From the NCBI RefSeq assembly GCF_018282115.1, contig NZ_CP054306.1, forward strand, positions 1,783,488 through 1,847,487: a stretch of DNA of 64,000 bases. The letters run 5' to 3'. Positions 48,692 through 57,327 of the stretch are shown here, in pieces (positions within the stretch are counted from its first letter, which is position 1; every line of letters starts with the position of its first letter). A program made the translations under genes and the position numbers. A model generated the notes under the pieces. The model saw only the letters and a program-made list of their open reading frames with translations, was not told the origin of the DNA and did not search any database. The DNA is from Synechocystis sp. PCC 7338 (GTDB lineage Bacteria; Cyanobacteriota; Cyanobacteriia; Cyanobacteriales; Microcystaceae).

Positions 48692-49750
48692 TTATTGCTT
48701 ACCAATTTTGGTAATAACTTGGTCGAAAATACCCCCTTCATCAAAGAATTCTGCCTGGGCTTTTTTCCAACCTCCAAACTCTTCAATGGTGGCCAAATTT
48801 TCAACTTTGGGATATTGGCTAGCAAACTTAGCTAAAATTTCTTCATTCACAGGACGAAAGCCAGTTTCGGCAAAAATTTGTTGCGCTTCTGGGGTGAACA
48901 AATATTGCACAAAGGCATCGGCCACTTCCCTGGTTCCTTTTTTATCGACATTGGTATCCACAACAGCCACCGGGCCACTAATGGAAACATTGAAATCCTG
49001 GGGAATAATATAGGGTTGCTCTTCCCCTTTTTGTTTGGCTAACAGCACTTCGTTTTCATAATTGAGCAAAACGTTGCCCTGACCCTGTTTATAAAAAACG
49101 TCGGTGGACTCCCGAGCATCTTTTGGTAATACTGGTGCATTGGCTAAAACCTTGCCAGCAAAGTCAAAGGCTTGCTCTTCTGTGCCTCCGGTTTTGGTCA
49201 CTGAACCCCAAAGGCCGAGGAAATTCCAACGGGCTCCCCCGGAAGTTTTCGGGTTAGCGGTAATAACTTTCACTTCAGGGTTAGCCAAATCTGACCATTT
49301 TTCCACTTTGATGTTGTCCGATGCTCTGGTCACAAAGGCGATGACGGAGTTGGTCACAATCGATCCATTGGGGGCTTCCCCTTCCCAACCGGGTTGAATT
49401 AGCCCGGCACTTTCAATTTTTTGCACGTCGGAACTGAGGGCCAGGGCAACAATATCCGCATCTAGCCCATCCACCACAGCCCTAGTTTGACTACCGGAAC
49501 CACCATAGCTTTGCTCAAAAGTCACGTCCTGACCGGTTTTGCTTTTCCATTCCTCACTAAATTTGGGAATGATTTTTTCAAAGGCATCCCTGGTGACGGC
49601 ATAGCTGACCAAGGTCAAATTGGCCGGAGCTTGACTAGCATTTTCCCCTACCCCTGGCTCAGTGGTGGCGGTGTTATTGCAAGCGGTGATACTGCCCATC
49701 ATCAAAACGGCGATCGCCGAAAATCCCCAACCAAAAGCAGATCGAGCCAT
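48692..49750 (-). CDS. sbpA: sulfate-binding lipoprotein SbpA
   Basis: 352 residues. Signal peptide with a lipobox-like SITAC (Cys at about 24). Family motifs: NLTLVSYAVTRDAFEKIIPKF, EQSYGGSGSQTRAVVDGLDADIVALAL, ITANPKTSGGARWNFLGLWGSV and VLLNYENEVLL. It binds sulfate outside the inner membrane and hands it to CysT/CysW. First gene of the operon; the upstream 228 bases are shared with the divergent regulator. Confidence 0.95.
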   Translation of the reverse strand: MARSAFGWGFSAIAVLMMGSITACNNTATTEPGVGENASQAPANLTLVSYAVTRDAFEKIIPKFSEEWKSKTGQDVTFEQSYGGSGSQTRAVVDGLDADIVALALSSDVQKIESAGLIQPGWEGEAPNGSIVTNSVIAFVTRASDNIKVEKWSDLANPEVKVITANPKTSGGARWNFLGLWGSVTKTGGTEEQAFDFAGKVLANAPVLPKDARESTDVFYKQGQGNVLLNYENEVLLAKQKGEEQPYIIPQDFNVSISGPVAVVDTNVDKKGTREVADAFVQYLFTPEAQQIFAETGFRPVNEEILAKFASQYPKVENLATIEEFGGWKKAQAEFFDEGGIFDQVITKIGKQ

Positions 49751-49978
49751 CGTTAACTCCTTGAAATTGTGACCTGTGTGTAACTTTGATAAATCATACT
49801 TGAATTTGAAATGTTTTACAATTTATTTTCAGAGTGTACATAAAAATATTTCGCTCGTATCGTCAGCGTGTTGTTATCGGTGTGAATTCTCCGTTCTGCC
49901 GGGATTCGGTCTGTGTCATGATTGAAGTGGGATTTGCCCGACCGTGAACTGGGGCACTGGAAGTTATCTCTGAGTTCT
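49751..49978. promoter_or_regulatory. divergent control region of the sulfate operon and cysR-like gene
   Basis: 228 bases, AT-rich (49790-49855), between sbpA (minus) and the regulator (plus). No binding-site assignment is made; an inverted pattern around TTTTACAATTTATTTTCAG is the only candidate seen. Confidence 0.45.
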
Positions 49979-50764
49979 ATGGCTAAACGATCGCCTGCTT
50001 TATCCCCTGCCCTGCCGGAACGATTAGTACAAGAAAGCTATCTTTTTCGGGGCATGGACCTCCCATCAGTGGCGGATTATCTTGCTTCAGCAGAACTTAA
50101 AATTGAAAAACTATTCTCCAATCGCCCCATTTACACCGCATTTCTGCCCGACCAAACCCTGGATAGTCTTTATGTGATGTTGGATGATGGTGTCGTCATC
50201 ACCCGCAGTACTCCCCTAGACCGCATCATTGCCATTAACTATGCCGGCAGTTGCTTTGGTTGGCGTAGTTTGCCCTTTAGCTATGGTTTAGCCAGTAAAT
50301 CTTTCCCCTGTTCCGTCGAGGTTTATAAAACTACCCACGTCATTAAAATTCCCCTGGCCACCGTTCAGGAAATTTATGAAAATAGTGAAGTTTTTCGGGA
50401 ACGGTATCGTTTTCTATTTGAATTACAACAAAAATTTGAATATCATCTGCTCAATTGCAGCACCTATCCCCCCCAAGCGGTGGCGAGTTTACTGCGGGCG
50501 TTGATTTATCAAGAAAGAGAACTGGGCAACCAACCCGATCGCCAGGGGAATTATATTTTCGATTTGCCCATTGATATGATCGCCAGGGCTTGCCAGCTCA
50601 ATCAAAGAACGGTGGAGCAGGTGCTGAAGGGTATGCAAAAACACCATCTGATTGCCATTCCCAAGGGGGAAAAGGAAGATCTAATTCAAATTCTGGCCCC
50701 GGAAGGACTCAAGGAAGTGTACAGTGCCACCCGGGAAAAGGTTAACTGGTGGCCCTTGAAATAA
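49979..50764 (+). CDS. Crp/Fnr-family transcription regulator, CysR-like
   Basis: 262 residues from ATG at 49979 (a TTG at 49922 would add 19). An N-terminal cyclic-nucleotide-binding-like fold without a clear cAMP-binding Arg/Glu signature. C-terminal winged helix IDMIARACQLNQRTVEQVLKGMQKHHLIAI. Divergent from sbpA, as with cyanobacterial CysR, which controls genes for sulfur starvation. So it probably regulates the sulfate operon, but this is from position and fold only. Confidence 0.78.
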   Translation: MAKRSPALSPALPERLVQESYLFRGMDLPSVADYLASAELKIEKLFSNRPIYTAFLPDQTLDSLYVMLDDGVVITRSTPLDRIIAINYAGSCFGWRSLPFSYGLASKSFPCSVEVYKTTHVIKIPLATVQEIYENSEVFRERYRFLFELQQKFEYHLLNCSTYPPQAVASLLRALIYQERELGNQPDRQGNYIFDLPIDMIARACQLNQRTVEQVLKGMQKHHLIAIPKGEKEDLIQILAPEGLKEVYSATREKVNWWPLK

Positions 50765-50828
50765 GGACTAAGAAGTTAACAGTAATGGCTAAATTGTTAC
50801 CCGCACAACTCAACCGGTAGGAGCCGCA

Positions 50829-51614
50829 TCATTCAATCGCTTGCCGTTGCCTTTGTCGTTGGGGAATGGATAAAGGTTCTTGGCGAATGGGAGATTGTCC
50901 GCACTGCTGGAGCAAATGCAACGCTACCCGTTGTAGGGCCGGATCCTGTTCAATATCTAAAAAAGCTTGGAGGTATAGGGCCAGTTCCCTCGGGTTCGGA
51001 GAGTCTGGGCTGGGCTGATTTTGCCATTGTTGTAACTGACGCAGGGCAATTAATTTCTGCAGGCGATCGCCGTGGGCCAGGTAATGCAAACAACGGTCAA
51101 AATCGGAAACTGGAGCAGTGAGTAACTTGGGGGCAGTCATTTTTTGCCGTTGCCAGAGTAAAAGCCCCACCGTAGCGAGGGAACCCAAACCCTGCAAAAT
51201 AATGCCCGTGGCTAGCCAAGGGTTTTCTACTTCCGACCAAACCATGGTGGCCATGTAGGTGCCGACCGCAGTTAACCCCCCCCCACCGCCGGCAATGGTC
51301 AATCGACCTTGGGGCCCGGAAAAAAACTGGTGCCATTGTTTGGCTTGGAGTTCCTGGTGATGGGTCAAAAGCCAATAGACCAGCCGCATACTACCCACCC
51401 CTAGGCCCGTGGCAAGCATCAGTCGCCATTCCGTTGCCCAGAGCATAGTTGCCAAAAAAGCGCCCCCACTCCAGGGGCCCCAACGGTATAGCCAGCGGTA
51501 ATCGCTCAAACGAAGGCCTAGGGCTGTAACCTCCTTGGGGGAAAGCGGCAAAAACTGACTGGGTGATTTCACAGTCTTAGCCGAATTTTTGGAGGGAAAC
51601 CAAACCTGGGTCAC
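50829..51614 (-). CDS. membrane protein of unknown function
   Basis: 261 residues. Four hydrophobic stretches (at about residues 47-62, 66-83, 107-125 and 135-155), then a soluble C-terminal domain of about 100 residues with leucine-rich helices (LHYLAHGDRLQKLIALRQLQQW, PALQRVALHLLQQC) resembling armadillo/HEAT-type repeats. I recognise no named family. Divergent from the inositol-phosphatase-like gene. Confidence 0.7.
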   Translation of the reverse strand: MTQVWFPSKNSAKTVKSPSQFLPLSPKEVTALGLRLSDYRWLYRWGPWSGGAFLATMLWATEWRLMLATGLGVGSMRLVYWLLTHHQELQAKQWHQFFSGPQGRLTIAGGGGGLTAVGTYMATMVWSEVENPWLATGIILQGLGSLATVGLLLWQRQKMTAPKLLTAPVSDFDRCLHYLAHGDRLQKLIALRQLQQWQNQPSPDSPNPRELALYLQAFLDIEQDPALQRVALHLLQQCGQSPIRQEPLSIPQRQRQRQAIE

Positions 51615-51689
51615 AGCAAATTCCTGCGATGTGTGATGATGGCCATATTGCCCTTGTCAGGCAGTCTATTTACTATATCAAGATTCGAC

Positions 51690-52496
51690 ATGGAGACTTT
51701 TTGGCCAGAGGTTTTGAGCTTTTGTCAGTCCACTACCAAGGCGATCGCCACAGAGTTGGTGGCCCAATCCGCCAGAATCCCTGCCCAACGCAAAGCCGAT
51801 GGTAGTTTGGTCACCGCCGCTGATCAATGGTCTGACCAGGAGTTGCGTCAGCGCATTGCCGCCCAATTTCCCGACCATGGGGTGCTGACGGAGGAAACGG
51901 CCCACATTTTTCCCGCTAACGATTGGTGTTGGATTGTCGATCCCATTGATGGCACCACCAATTTTGCCAGGGGCATTCCCATTTGGGGCATTTCCCTCGG
52001 TTTACTGTACCGGGGGACGCCGGTGTTTGGCTTCCTCCATTTTCCTCTACTACAGCAATCCTTTTGGGGCTATTGGCTAGAAAACTCCGGCTTAACAGGT
52101 CCCAGTGGTGCTTTTTTGAATGGAGAACCGATCCAGGTGAGCGAGGCCGAGCCTAGTCAAAATCATTTGTTTAATCTTTGTGCCCGCAGCGCTGGCATTT
52201 TAACCAATCCCTTTCCCTGCAAATTGCGCTTAATTGGTGTGAGTAGTTACAACATGGCCCTGGTAGCCCTAGGGGCAGCCCTGGGAGGGACGGAAAAAAC
52301 ACCCAAAATTTGGGACATTGCTGGGGCCTGGCCGATCCTGTTGGCCGCCGGAGGAGAATTTCTCTGTCTCCGACCTGAACCGTTGTTTCCCCTCACCCCA
52401 GGGGAAAATTATGGCGATCGCCCCTATCCCTGCATCACCGCCAGTGGTCGGGAACTAATGGAACAATTCAAACCCCTAGTTTTAGCTGTCCAGTGA
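51690..52496 (+). CDS. inositol-monophosphatase-family phosphatase
   Basis: 268 residues from ATG at 51690. Li-sensitive Mg-dependent phosphatase fold: GSLVTAADQWSDQELR, EETA (metal Glu), the DPIDGTTNFARG signature, and WDIAGAWPILLAAGGE. It could act on inositol phosphate, histidinol phosphate or 3'-phosphoadenosine phosphates. The exact substrate is not clear, although PAP would suit a place near the sulfate genes. Confidence 0.85.
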   Translation: METFWPEVLSFCQSTTKAIATELVAQSARIPAQRKADGSLVTAADQWSDQELRQRIAAQFPDHGVLTEETAHIFPANDWCWIVDPIDGTTNFARGIPIWGISLGLLYRGTPVFGFLHFPLLQQSFWGYWLENSGLTGPSGAFLNGEPIQVSEAEPSQNHLFNLCARSAGILTNPFPCKLRLIGVSSYNMALVALGAALGGTEKTPKIWDIAGAWPILLAAGGEFLCLRPEPLFPLTPGENYGDRPYPCITASGRELMEQFKPLVLAVQ

Positions 52497-52824
52497 AAGT
52501 ATCCCTGAATAGGTTTTAAAAAAACAGATTCCTCAGTTTTGGGGCAAAGTAAATCAAATTCCCCTAGTCTTGCGATAGCTTTAGTGGATAGATTGAGGGG
52601 ATAAATTAGAAATTTTAGGCTCTCGAATATTGTTTCTATTAACCATTAGCCTTTCAAAAGTTGATCGTTTATTGACGGAAATGGTACAGACAAATAACAT
52701 TATGACGAGCAAATTCTTTATATTTTTTGCAGATTTGCTCCCCTAGGCAGGTAACTGTTGTTACAAAGCCTTGACATTGACTTTGTTAGATTAGCAAGGA
52801 ACTTTCAGTCAGGGGTCTAGATCG
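52497..52824. other. 328-base intergenic region with a copy of the palindromic repeat
   Basis: Contains, at about 52548-52605, a diverged palindromic repeat (complement ATCCCCTCAATC...CCACTAAAGC...AGGGGAATTT), like the ones at 11.8 and 12.8 kb. The rest is AT-rich and should carry the promoter of the response regulator gene. No gene seen. Confidence 0.5.
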
Positions 52825-53577
52825 GTGAATCCAGTCTACATATCAGTCGTAGAGGGTAACCCCCATCTCCGCTCTCTATTAAGCTGGCATCTGCAGCAGA
52901 GCGGCTACCTTGTCCAACAATGTAGCGGTTTTCACCAGGCCCGCCAGGCATTTAATAATCAATTACCTACCCTGGCCGTGATCGATTCCGACCTCACCGA
53001 TGGGGATGGCATTGAGCTTTGCCGTTGGTTATATCAACAGCACCAATCGATGATTTTTATTCTTTCCGCCAAGGACACAGAAAAGGATATTGTTCATGGG
53101 TTAAAGGCGGGGGCCGATGATTATTTGACCAAACCCTTTGGTATGCAGGAATTTTTAGCCCGCATAGAATGTTTAATTCGCCGAGTCCGCACTGTGGCCG
53201 CCCCTTTATTGTTGGATTATGGCGTACTAAAAATAGATTTGGTACAGCGGCGGGTGGAATACCAGGGTAACTTTGTTGATCTTACCCCCCAGGAATTCAG
53301 TTTGCTCTACGTGCTTACCCAGGCCGAAGGTAGTGCCCTCAGCCGCACAGAATTGCTCCGCCGGGCCTGGCCTGAGGCGATCGATAACCCCCGCACCATC
53401 GATACCCATGTTCTTTCCCTCAGGAAAAAAATTGAGACAGACCCCAGGCAACCCAGCCTAATCCAAACCGTGCGGAATGTGGGCTATCGTTTCAACTCCT
53501 CCATTTTAGAAGAGAAAAAAGTAGTGGCGGAGAAACCCGTTTCCCTTTCCCCCGCCGGGGTTTCTGTACTTACCTAG
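52825..53577 (+). CDS. OmpR-family response regulator with atypical receiver
   Basis: 250 residues from GTG at 52825. Receiver domain with the phospho-acceptor Asp54 (VIDSDLTDGDG), Ser81 and Lys103 (LTKPFGM), but the acidic pair at the N-terminus reads Glu10-Gly11 instead of two acids. C-terminal winged-helix (VDLTPQEFSLLYVL, DTHVLSLRKKIE, IQTVRNVGYRF). A modified acidic pocket recalls NblR, the cyanobacterial regulator of phycobilisome breakdown that works without normal phosphorylation. The NblR identity is a guess from that feature. Confidence 0.85.
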   Translation: MNPVYISVVEGNPHLRSLLSWHLQQSGYLVQQCSGFHQARQAFNNQLPTLAVIDSDLTDGDGIELCRWLYQQHQSMIFILSAKDTEKDIVHGLKAGADDYLTKPFGMQEFLARIECLIRRVRTVAAPLLLDYGVLKIDLVQRRVEYQGNFVDLTPQEFSLLYVLTQAEGSALSRTELLRRAWPEAIDNPRTIDTHVLSLRKKIETDPRQPSLIQTVRNVGYRFNSSILEEKKVVAEKPVSLSPAGVSVLT

Positions 53578-54997
53578 GGGAAGACAAACTGCCGTAATAA
53601 AGCTCCTCTGTTTTGACCGTCAACACCTGGGGAGGGGTAGCATCGGGGGGATACATTAAGTCCACCGTCACTTGTCGTTGTTCCCCTGGTTCCATATTCA
53701 AGGTAATTAGGGGATTGCTCATTTCCCCCCGCCTTTGGGTAAGGTGAAAGAATCTTTCCTGGGGTTGGTTTTGGCTATCGGTGTAGCTGACCCTAACCGT
53801 ACCCCGGAAAAAGACTTGGCCGGTGGGTTGGCGGATAAAGAATAGGCGATCGTTATATTGATCTTGTTTGATCGGAGTTTGCAGGGTGAGGGAAACGCTC
53901 TGTCGGTTATTAGTGACGTTTTTCAGGGGTAACTGCAATTGATAATGCACTCCATAGTTCCCGTGGGCTAGGTAGGCCGTGTCGGGGTAGCGAGCCAGCA
54001 TGGGAGCGCTCTGTACCTGTTGGGTAGCATAGGTGCCCACACTAACGGTGCTGAGGGGATAGGAAAAAGCTCTCCCCCGTTGGGGAATACTGAGGAATTG
54101 AGTCTTGGGATTGTCCACTAGGGTGGCTTGCCAAGAAGCGCCTTGGGAAATACCGGCCACTCTGCCATAGATGGGGGTGCGGGGAGCCCCAGGGCGAATT
54201 TGGTCGGGGGGAGTGGGGGCCAAATCCCTGGGGTAAGCTAGATAGCCGCGGTATAGCATCGCTTGCCAATTGTCTAAGGTAGGAGGGCGGTAGGTCACCG
54301 TGGGGGTGGGCAGGTTAGCACCGGCGCTCGCAGTATCCACCACTGGAGCATATTCCGGCACGGCAAACATTGCGAGGTTAGCCATGTAAACAGGGCCGTC
54401 ACTCTGGAGCCGGAGATAAGTAGACCTGGCACTACTGCGATTGATGGCCAGGGAAAATAACAATCTAGTGTGTCCTGGGGGAATAATAATCTGACTAGGA
54501 AAACCGGCCTGGGTGTTACCCCGCAGTAATTGACTCATTAGTTTAGAGCCGGGGCCGGAAAAGAATTGTCCGTGGGGATCTTCTACGGTGGGGGCCAGAT
54601 TAATAAAGGGGGCATCAGGGCCAGTGAGGTAACTGCCACCCTGGAGAATGCGGACAGTGATGGTTCTGTCGGTGGGGTTGCCCATTAACACTCCTTGGTA
54701 AAGGGTGCGGGAATCCCTTGGCCGGGCGATGTGATGGGAGAAGAAGTCAAAACGACCGTTGAGGGCTTTGTTGAGGTGGGCGTTGGGGTAGTATTTCCGG
54801 TCGGTGGGAAAGGTGGAAAGTAAAATTCCTTCCCCTTCTACTACTTCTGGACTATTACTGTTAAAAACGGGTATCTGGTCTAATTGCCCTGGTAATGGTC
54901 TTATTTCCTGCGGCTGGACAATATAATCTGCTTGAATTGGCTGGATGGGGGCGGTGACGATTTGAGCCAACATCATGGGGGAAAGCAGTGGGATCAT
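53570..54997 (-). CDS. DUF3370-type exported protein
   Basis: 475 residues, with a short hydrophobic N-terminus (PLLSPMMLAQIVTAP). Body resembles the cyanobacterial DUF3370 family: QEIRPLPGQLDQIPVFNSN, GRFDFFSHHIAR, GPGSKLMSQLLRGNTQ and FFIRQPTGQVFFRGTVRVSY. Extended, beta-rich and proline-rich, so probably periplasmic or surface. The stop overlaps the end of the response regulator gene by 8 bases. No function known. Confidence 0.75.
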   Translation of the reverse strand: MIPLLSPMMLAQIVTAPIQPIQADYIVQPQEIRPLPGQLDQIPVFNSNSPEVVEGEGILLSTFPTDRKYYPNAHLNKALNGRFDFFSHHIARPRDSRTLYQGVLMGNPTDRTITVRILQGGSYLTGPDAPFINLAPTVEDPHGQFFSGPGSKLMSQLLRGNTQAGFPSQIIIPPGHTRLLFSLAINRSSARSTYLRLQSDGPVYMANLAMFAVPEYAPVVDTASAGANLPTPTVTYRPPTLDNWQAMLYRGYLAYPRDLAPTPPDQIRPGAPRTPIYGRVAGISQGASWQATLVDNPKTQFLSIPQRGRAFSYPLSTVSVGTYATQQVQSAPMLARYPDTAYLAHGNYGVHYQLQLPLKNVTNNRQSVSLTLQTPIKQDQYNDRLFFIRQPTGQVFFRGTVRVSYTDSQNQPQERFFHLTQRRGEMSNPLITLNMEPGEQRQVTVDLMYPPDATPPQVLTVKTEELYYGSLSSPR

Positions 54998-55193
54998 AAT
55001 TTGTCCGCTGAAATAAAGAATTTGACAGGCTGTTGGAGGTCAAAGGAAATTAACTTCTACTTAGAGTGCTATTTGGAACTTGTCTTGTCAAGTTGCCGTC
55101 TCGGACTGTTTGGCTTTCCGGAGACAGAAGCTGTGGTTTTTCACCGGAGACCAATGACCAAATTCCTGGGTAGGAACACTTGATGGAGGAGCC

Positions 55194-55913
55194 ATGGGGG
55201 CATTGTTTCGTAGTTGCTTGAGCTTTTGGCCTGCTAACTTTGGGCTCTTGTTGGCGATCGCCAGTGGGGGAATGGGGGGGCAAGCCTGGGGACAGACGCC
55301 GCCGGAGGAAAACCCGTTGGATTTGGAGCCGGCCCTGGTGGAAAATAGCCCCACTTTGCAACGATGGTGGGACGAAACCCCGGATTTGTTTGAGCAAAAT
55401 AGCAATGATCCAGCTTTTCTAACTAGGGTGCGCTTGGGTTATAACTATTTTCCCGACGATGATCAATCCAGTGGAGCGGCGATCGGTGTAGAAGACCTAT
55501 TCATTGGTCAATCCCCTCTGAGCTTGAGCGGCGATTACTACACCAATTTTGCTGGACAACAGGGGGGCGGGGGCAATCTGCAATACTATCTTCTGCCCCT
55601 GGGTTGGTATGTAAATGTTACTCCCCTGGTAGGTTACCGGGCGATCGCCCAAAATGACTACCACAGTGAGGGGATTAATGTGGGGGGCAAAGTGGTTTTA
55701 GCCCTTTCCCGCACTGGAGCAGCGGATATTAGTTTTAGTCAAAATTTTGTTGCCCCTGGCGGCACCGCAGAAGTGGGCATTAGCACCCTTTCTGTGGGCT
55801 ATGCGTTGACTCCCCAATGGCGTTTGGCAACGGATTTGCAACGGCAAAATTCCCCCGCTTACCGGGAAAGTCGTTTTGGTGTTTATCTGGAGTGGCAACC
55901 CCAACCACGCTAG
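55194..55913 (+). CDS. exported, outer-membrane-barrel-like hypothetical protein
   Basis: 239 residues from ATG at 55194 with GGAG 6 bases upstream. Signal-peptide-like start (FWPANFGLLLAIASGGMGGQAWGQ), followed by alternating hydrophobic/polar strands (RVRLGYNYFP, LSLSGDYYTNF, WYVNVTPLVGYR) and an aromatic C-terminal strand (RFGVYLEWQ). A small outer-membrane beta barrel is likely. Divergent from DUF3370. No family recognised. Confidence 0.65.
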   Translation: MGALFRSCLSFWPANFGLLLAIASGGMGGQAWGQTPPEENPLDLEPALVENSPTLQRWWDETPDLFEQNSNDPAFLTRVRLGYNYFPDDDQSSGAAIGVEDLFIGQSPLSLSGDYYTNFAGQQGGGGNLQYYLLPLGWYVNVTPLVGYRAIAQNDYHSEGINVGGKVVLALSRTGAADISFSQNFVAPGGTAEVGISTLSVGYALTPQWRLATDLQRQNSPAYRESRFGVYLEWQPQPR

Positions 55914-56000
55914 CTCCACTGAAAATCTTGCCATACCGGTGGAGGAAACTTTCTGTGGTATGATGCTTAATCGCCGATGGATCGGCGTGCCCCAATTGTT

Positions 56001-56086
56001 GGGGGTGTGGCGGAATGGTAGACGCTGCGGATTTAAAATCCGTTGAGCCTTATAAGCTCGTGAGAGTTCGAGTCTCTCCACCCCCA
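56001..56086 (+). tRNA. tRNA-Leu (anticodon UAA)
   Basis: 86-base class II tRNA. Acceptor GGGGGTG pairs with CACCCCC (56079-56085), followed by A. The anticodon stem GCGGA/TCCGT holds the loop TTTAAAA (anticodon TAA). A long variable arm with GAGCCTTATAAGCTC and the T-arm GAGAG-TTCGAGT-CTCTC follow. No group I intron interrupts it, although many cyanobacteria have one in this gene. No CCA is encoded. Confidence 0.92.
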
Positions 56087-56122
56087 TTAAAGGTTTCTCT
56101 GTTTTCCCTTTGTTAGGGCTAG

Positions 56123-56989
56123 CTAGTCACCGGCCCCCATCATCTGTCCTAGGGTAGCTTGGCTGGAGGCTTGGTAAATTTGCGTCAATGCCTGTTTAAT
56201 TTCCCTGGCCACCTCATAATTTAAGGGCAGATCCCCTAGGCGTTCAATTTGCTGCATGGGGTTATCCGGTGGGGCGATCGCCGTTAATTCCGGGGCCAAT
56301 TCCCCTCGATACTGCCAAAATTGTTCGATGGCTTGCTGTTGCTCTGCCTTAGTTTGTTTTTGGGGCTTGGCGGTTGTTGCCCCTTCTTCTATATCAATGG
56401 CGATCGCCGTAGAATCATTGCAAAGATCTGGGTCATAGCTGGCCAATTGAGCTGGACTAAGGTGTCGATAACAACTCAACTGCTCCAACAACTCACCCCG
56501 ACTCCGACCCCGCAGACGAAAAATCACAAAGGGGTCCTCTTGGAAGTGATCTGCCAATTGGTAGTACACCGCACCGATATGTTTACAGGGATTAGCCTTA
56601 TCTGGACAACTACAACGGGAATGAACCTCCCCCAGGGTGAAGGGGAACAAATTTAGCCCATTTTGGACAAACACCTGTTCGATGCTAGGAGGCATGGCTC
56701 CACTAAGCAATTGGGCCGCATACAGAGCTTGTTCTGCCAAGGTAGCCACCACATAATGCCAATCCTCATCGCTGAAGCAATCCAACCCCAAAGTAACCTG
56801 GTATGGATCCACTTCTGTGCCTTGCACCAGGGCAGTTAGCTTACTCTCCACAAACTGCAAACTAAGGACATTACCCTCCCTGGCATAATTCCTGGCCCGT
56901 TCGAGGCGCTTTTTAAATCGGTAGGAATCTAATAGTTCTAACCATCGATCCACCCACCATTGTCGTTGTTCAATCTGCGTTGCTACCAT
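56123..56989 (-). CDS. SWIM zinc-finger protein
   Basis: 288 residues. SWIM motif CSC-x6-CKH at Cys126, Cys128, Cys135 and His137, in front of a YYQLADHFQEDPF helix. N-terminal helical part with RARNYAREGNVLSL, and an acidic and Gln-rich C-terminal region. Proteins like this often accompany SNF2 ATPases. One such ATPase (39.5-42.6 kb) is in the window but not adjacent. Function unknown. Confidence 0.82.
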   Translation of the reverse strand: MVATQIEQRQWWVDRWLELLDSYRFKKRLERARNYAREGNVLSLQFVESKLTALVQGTEVDPYQVTLGLDCFSDEDWHYVVATLAEQALYAAQLLSGAMPPSIEQVFVQNGLNLFPFTLGEVHSRCSCPDKANPCKHIGAVYYQLADHFQEDPFVIFRLRGRSRGELLEQLSCYRHLSPAQLASYDPDLCNDSTAIAIDIEEGATTAKPQKQTKAEQQQAIEQFWQYRGELAPELTAIAPPDNPMQQIERLGDLPLNYEVAREIKQALTQIYQASSQATLGQMMGAGD

Positions 56990-57327
56990 AGTTCAGTAAT
57001 TTTATACATCCTAACCACAAGCTTTTAACGAAAGTCATTGCTAGCATTGACATCGACTTTCCCCTCACCATCCTATACTTCTTTCTTAGGAAATCATGAA
57101 CCCACTCCTGTTGACGGAATAAATCACCCTACACTTCTCCCTGGGGGATTGCCATCTAAATGGAGTTACACCATCATGGATATAGAAAATGGGTTCTGGG
57201 CAACAGTTAACTATTAACGCCCAACATCACAAAATGTTCAGCAATCAATATAGTCATGGCTCATTTAACAGAAAGTGGAAAAGAACCATAGACTTAAATG
57301 ATTGTTTTACCGACTTGACAGGAGTTT
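56990..57327. other. 338-base divergent intergenic region
   Basis: Holds promoters of the SWIM (minus) and GAF-domain (plus) genes. No gene or clear RNA structure seen. Its right end has CAGGAG seven bases before ATG 57328, a good ribosome-binding site. Confidence 0.45.
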
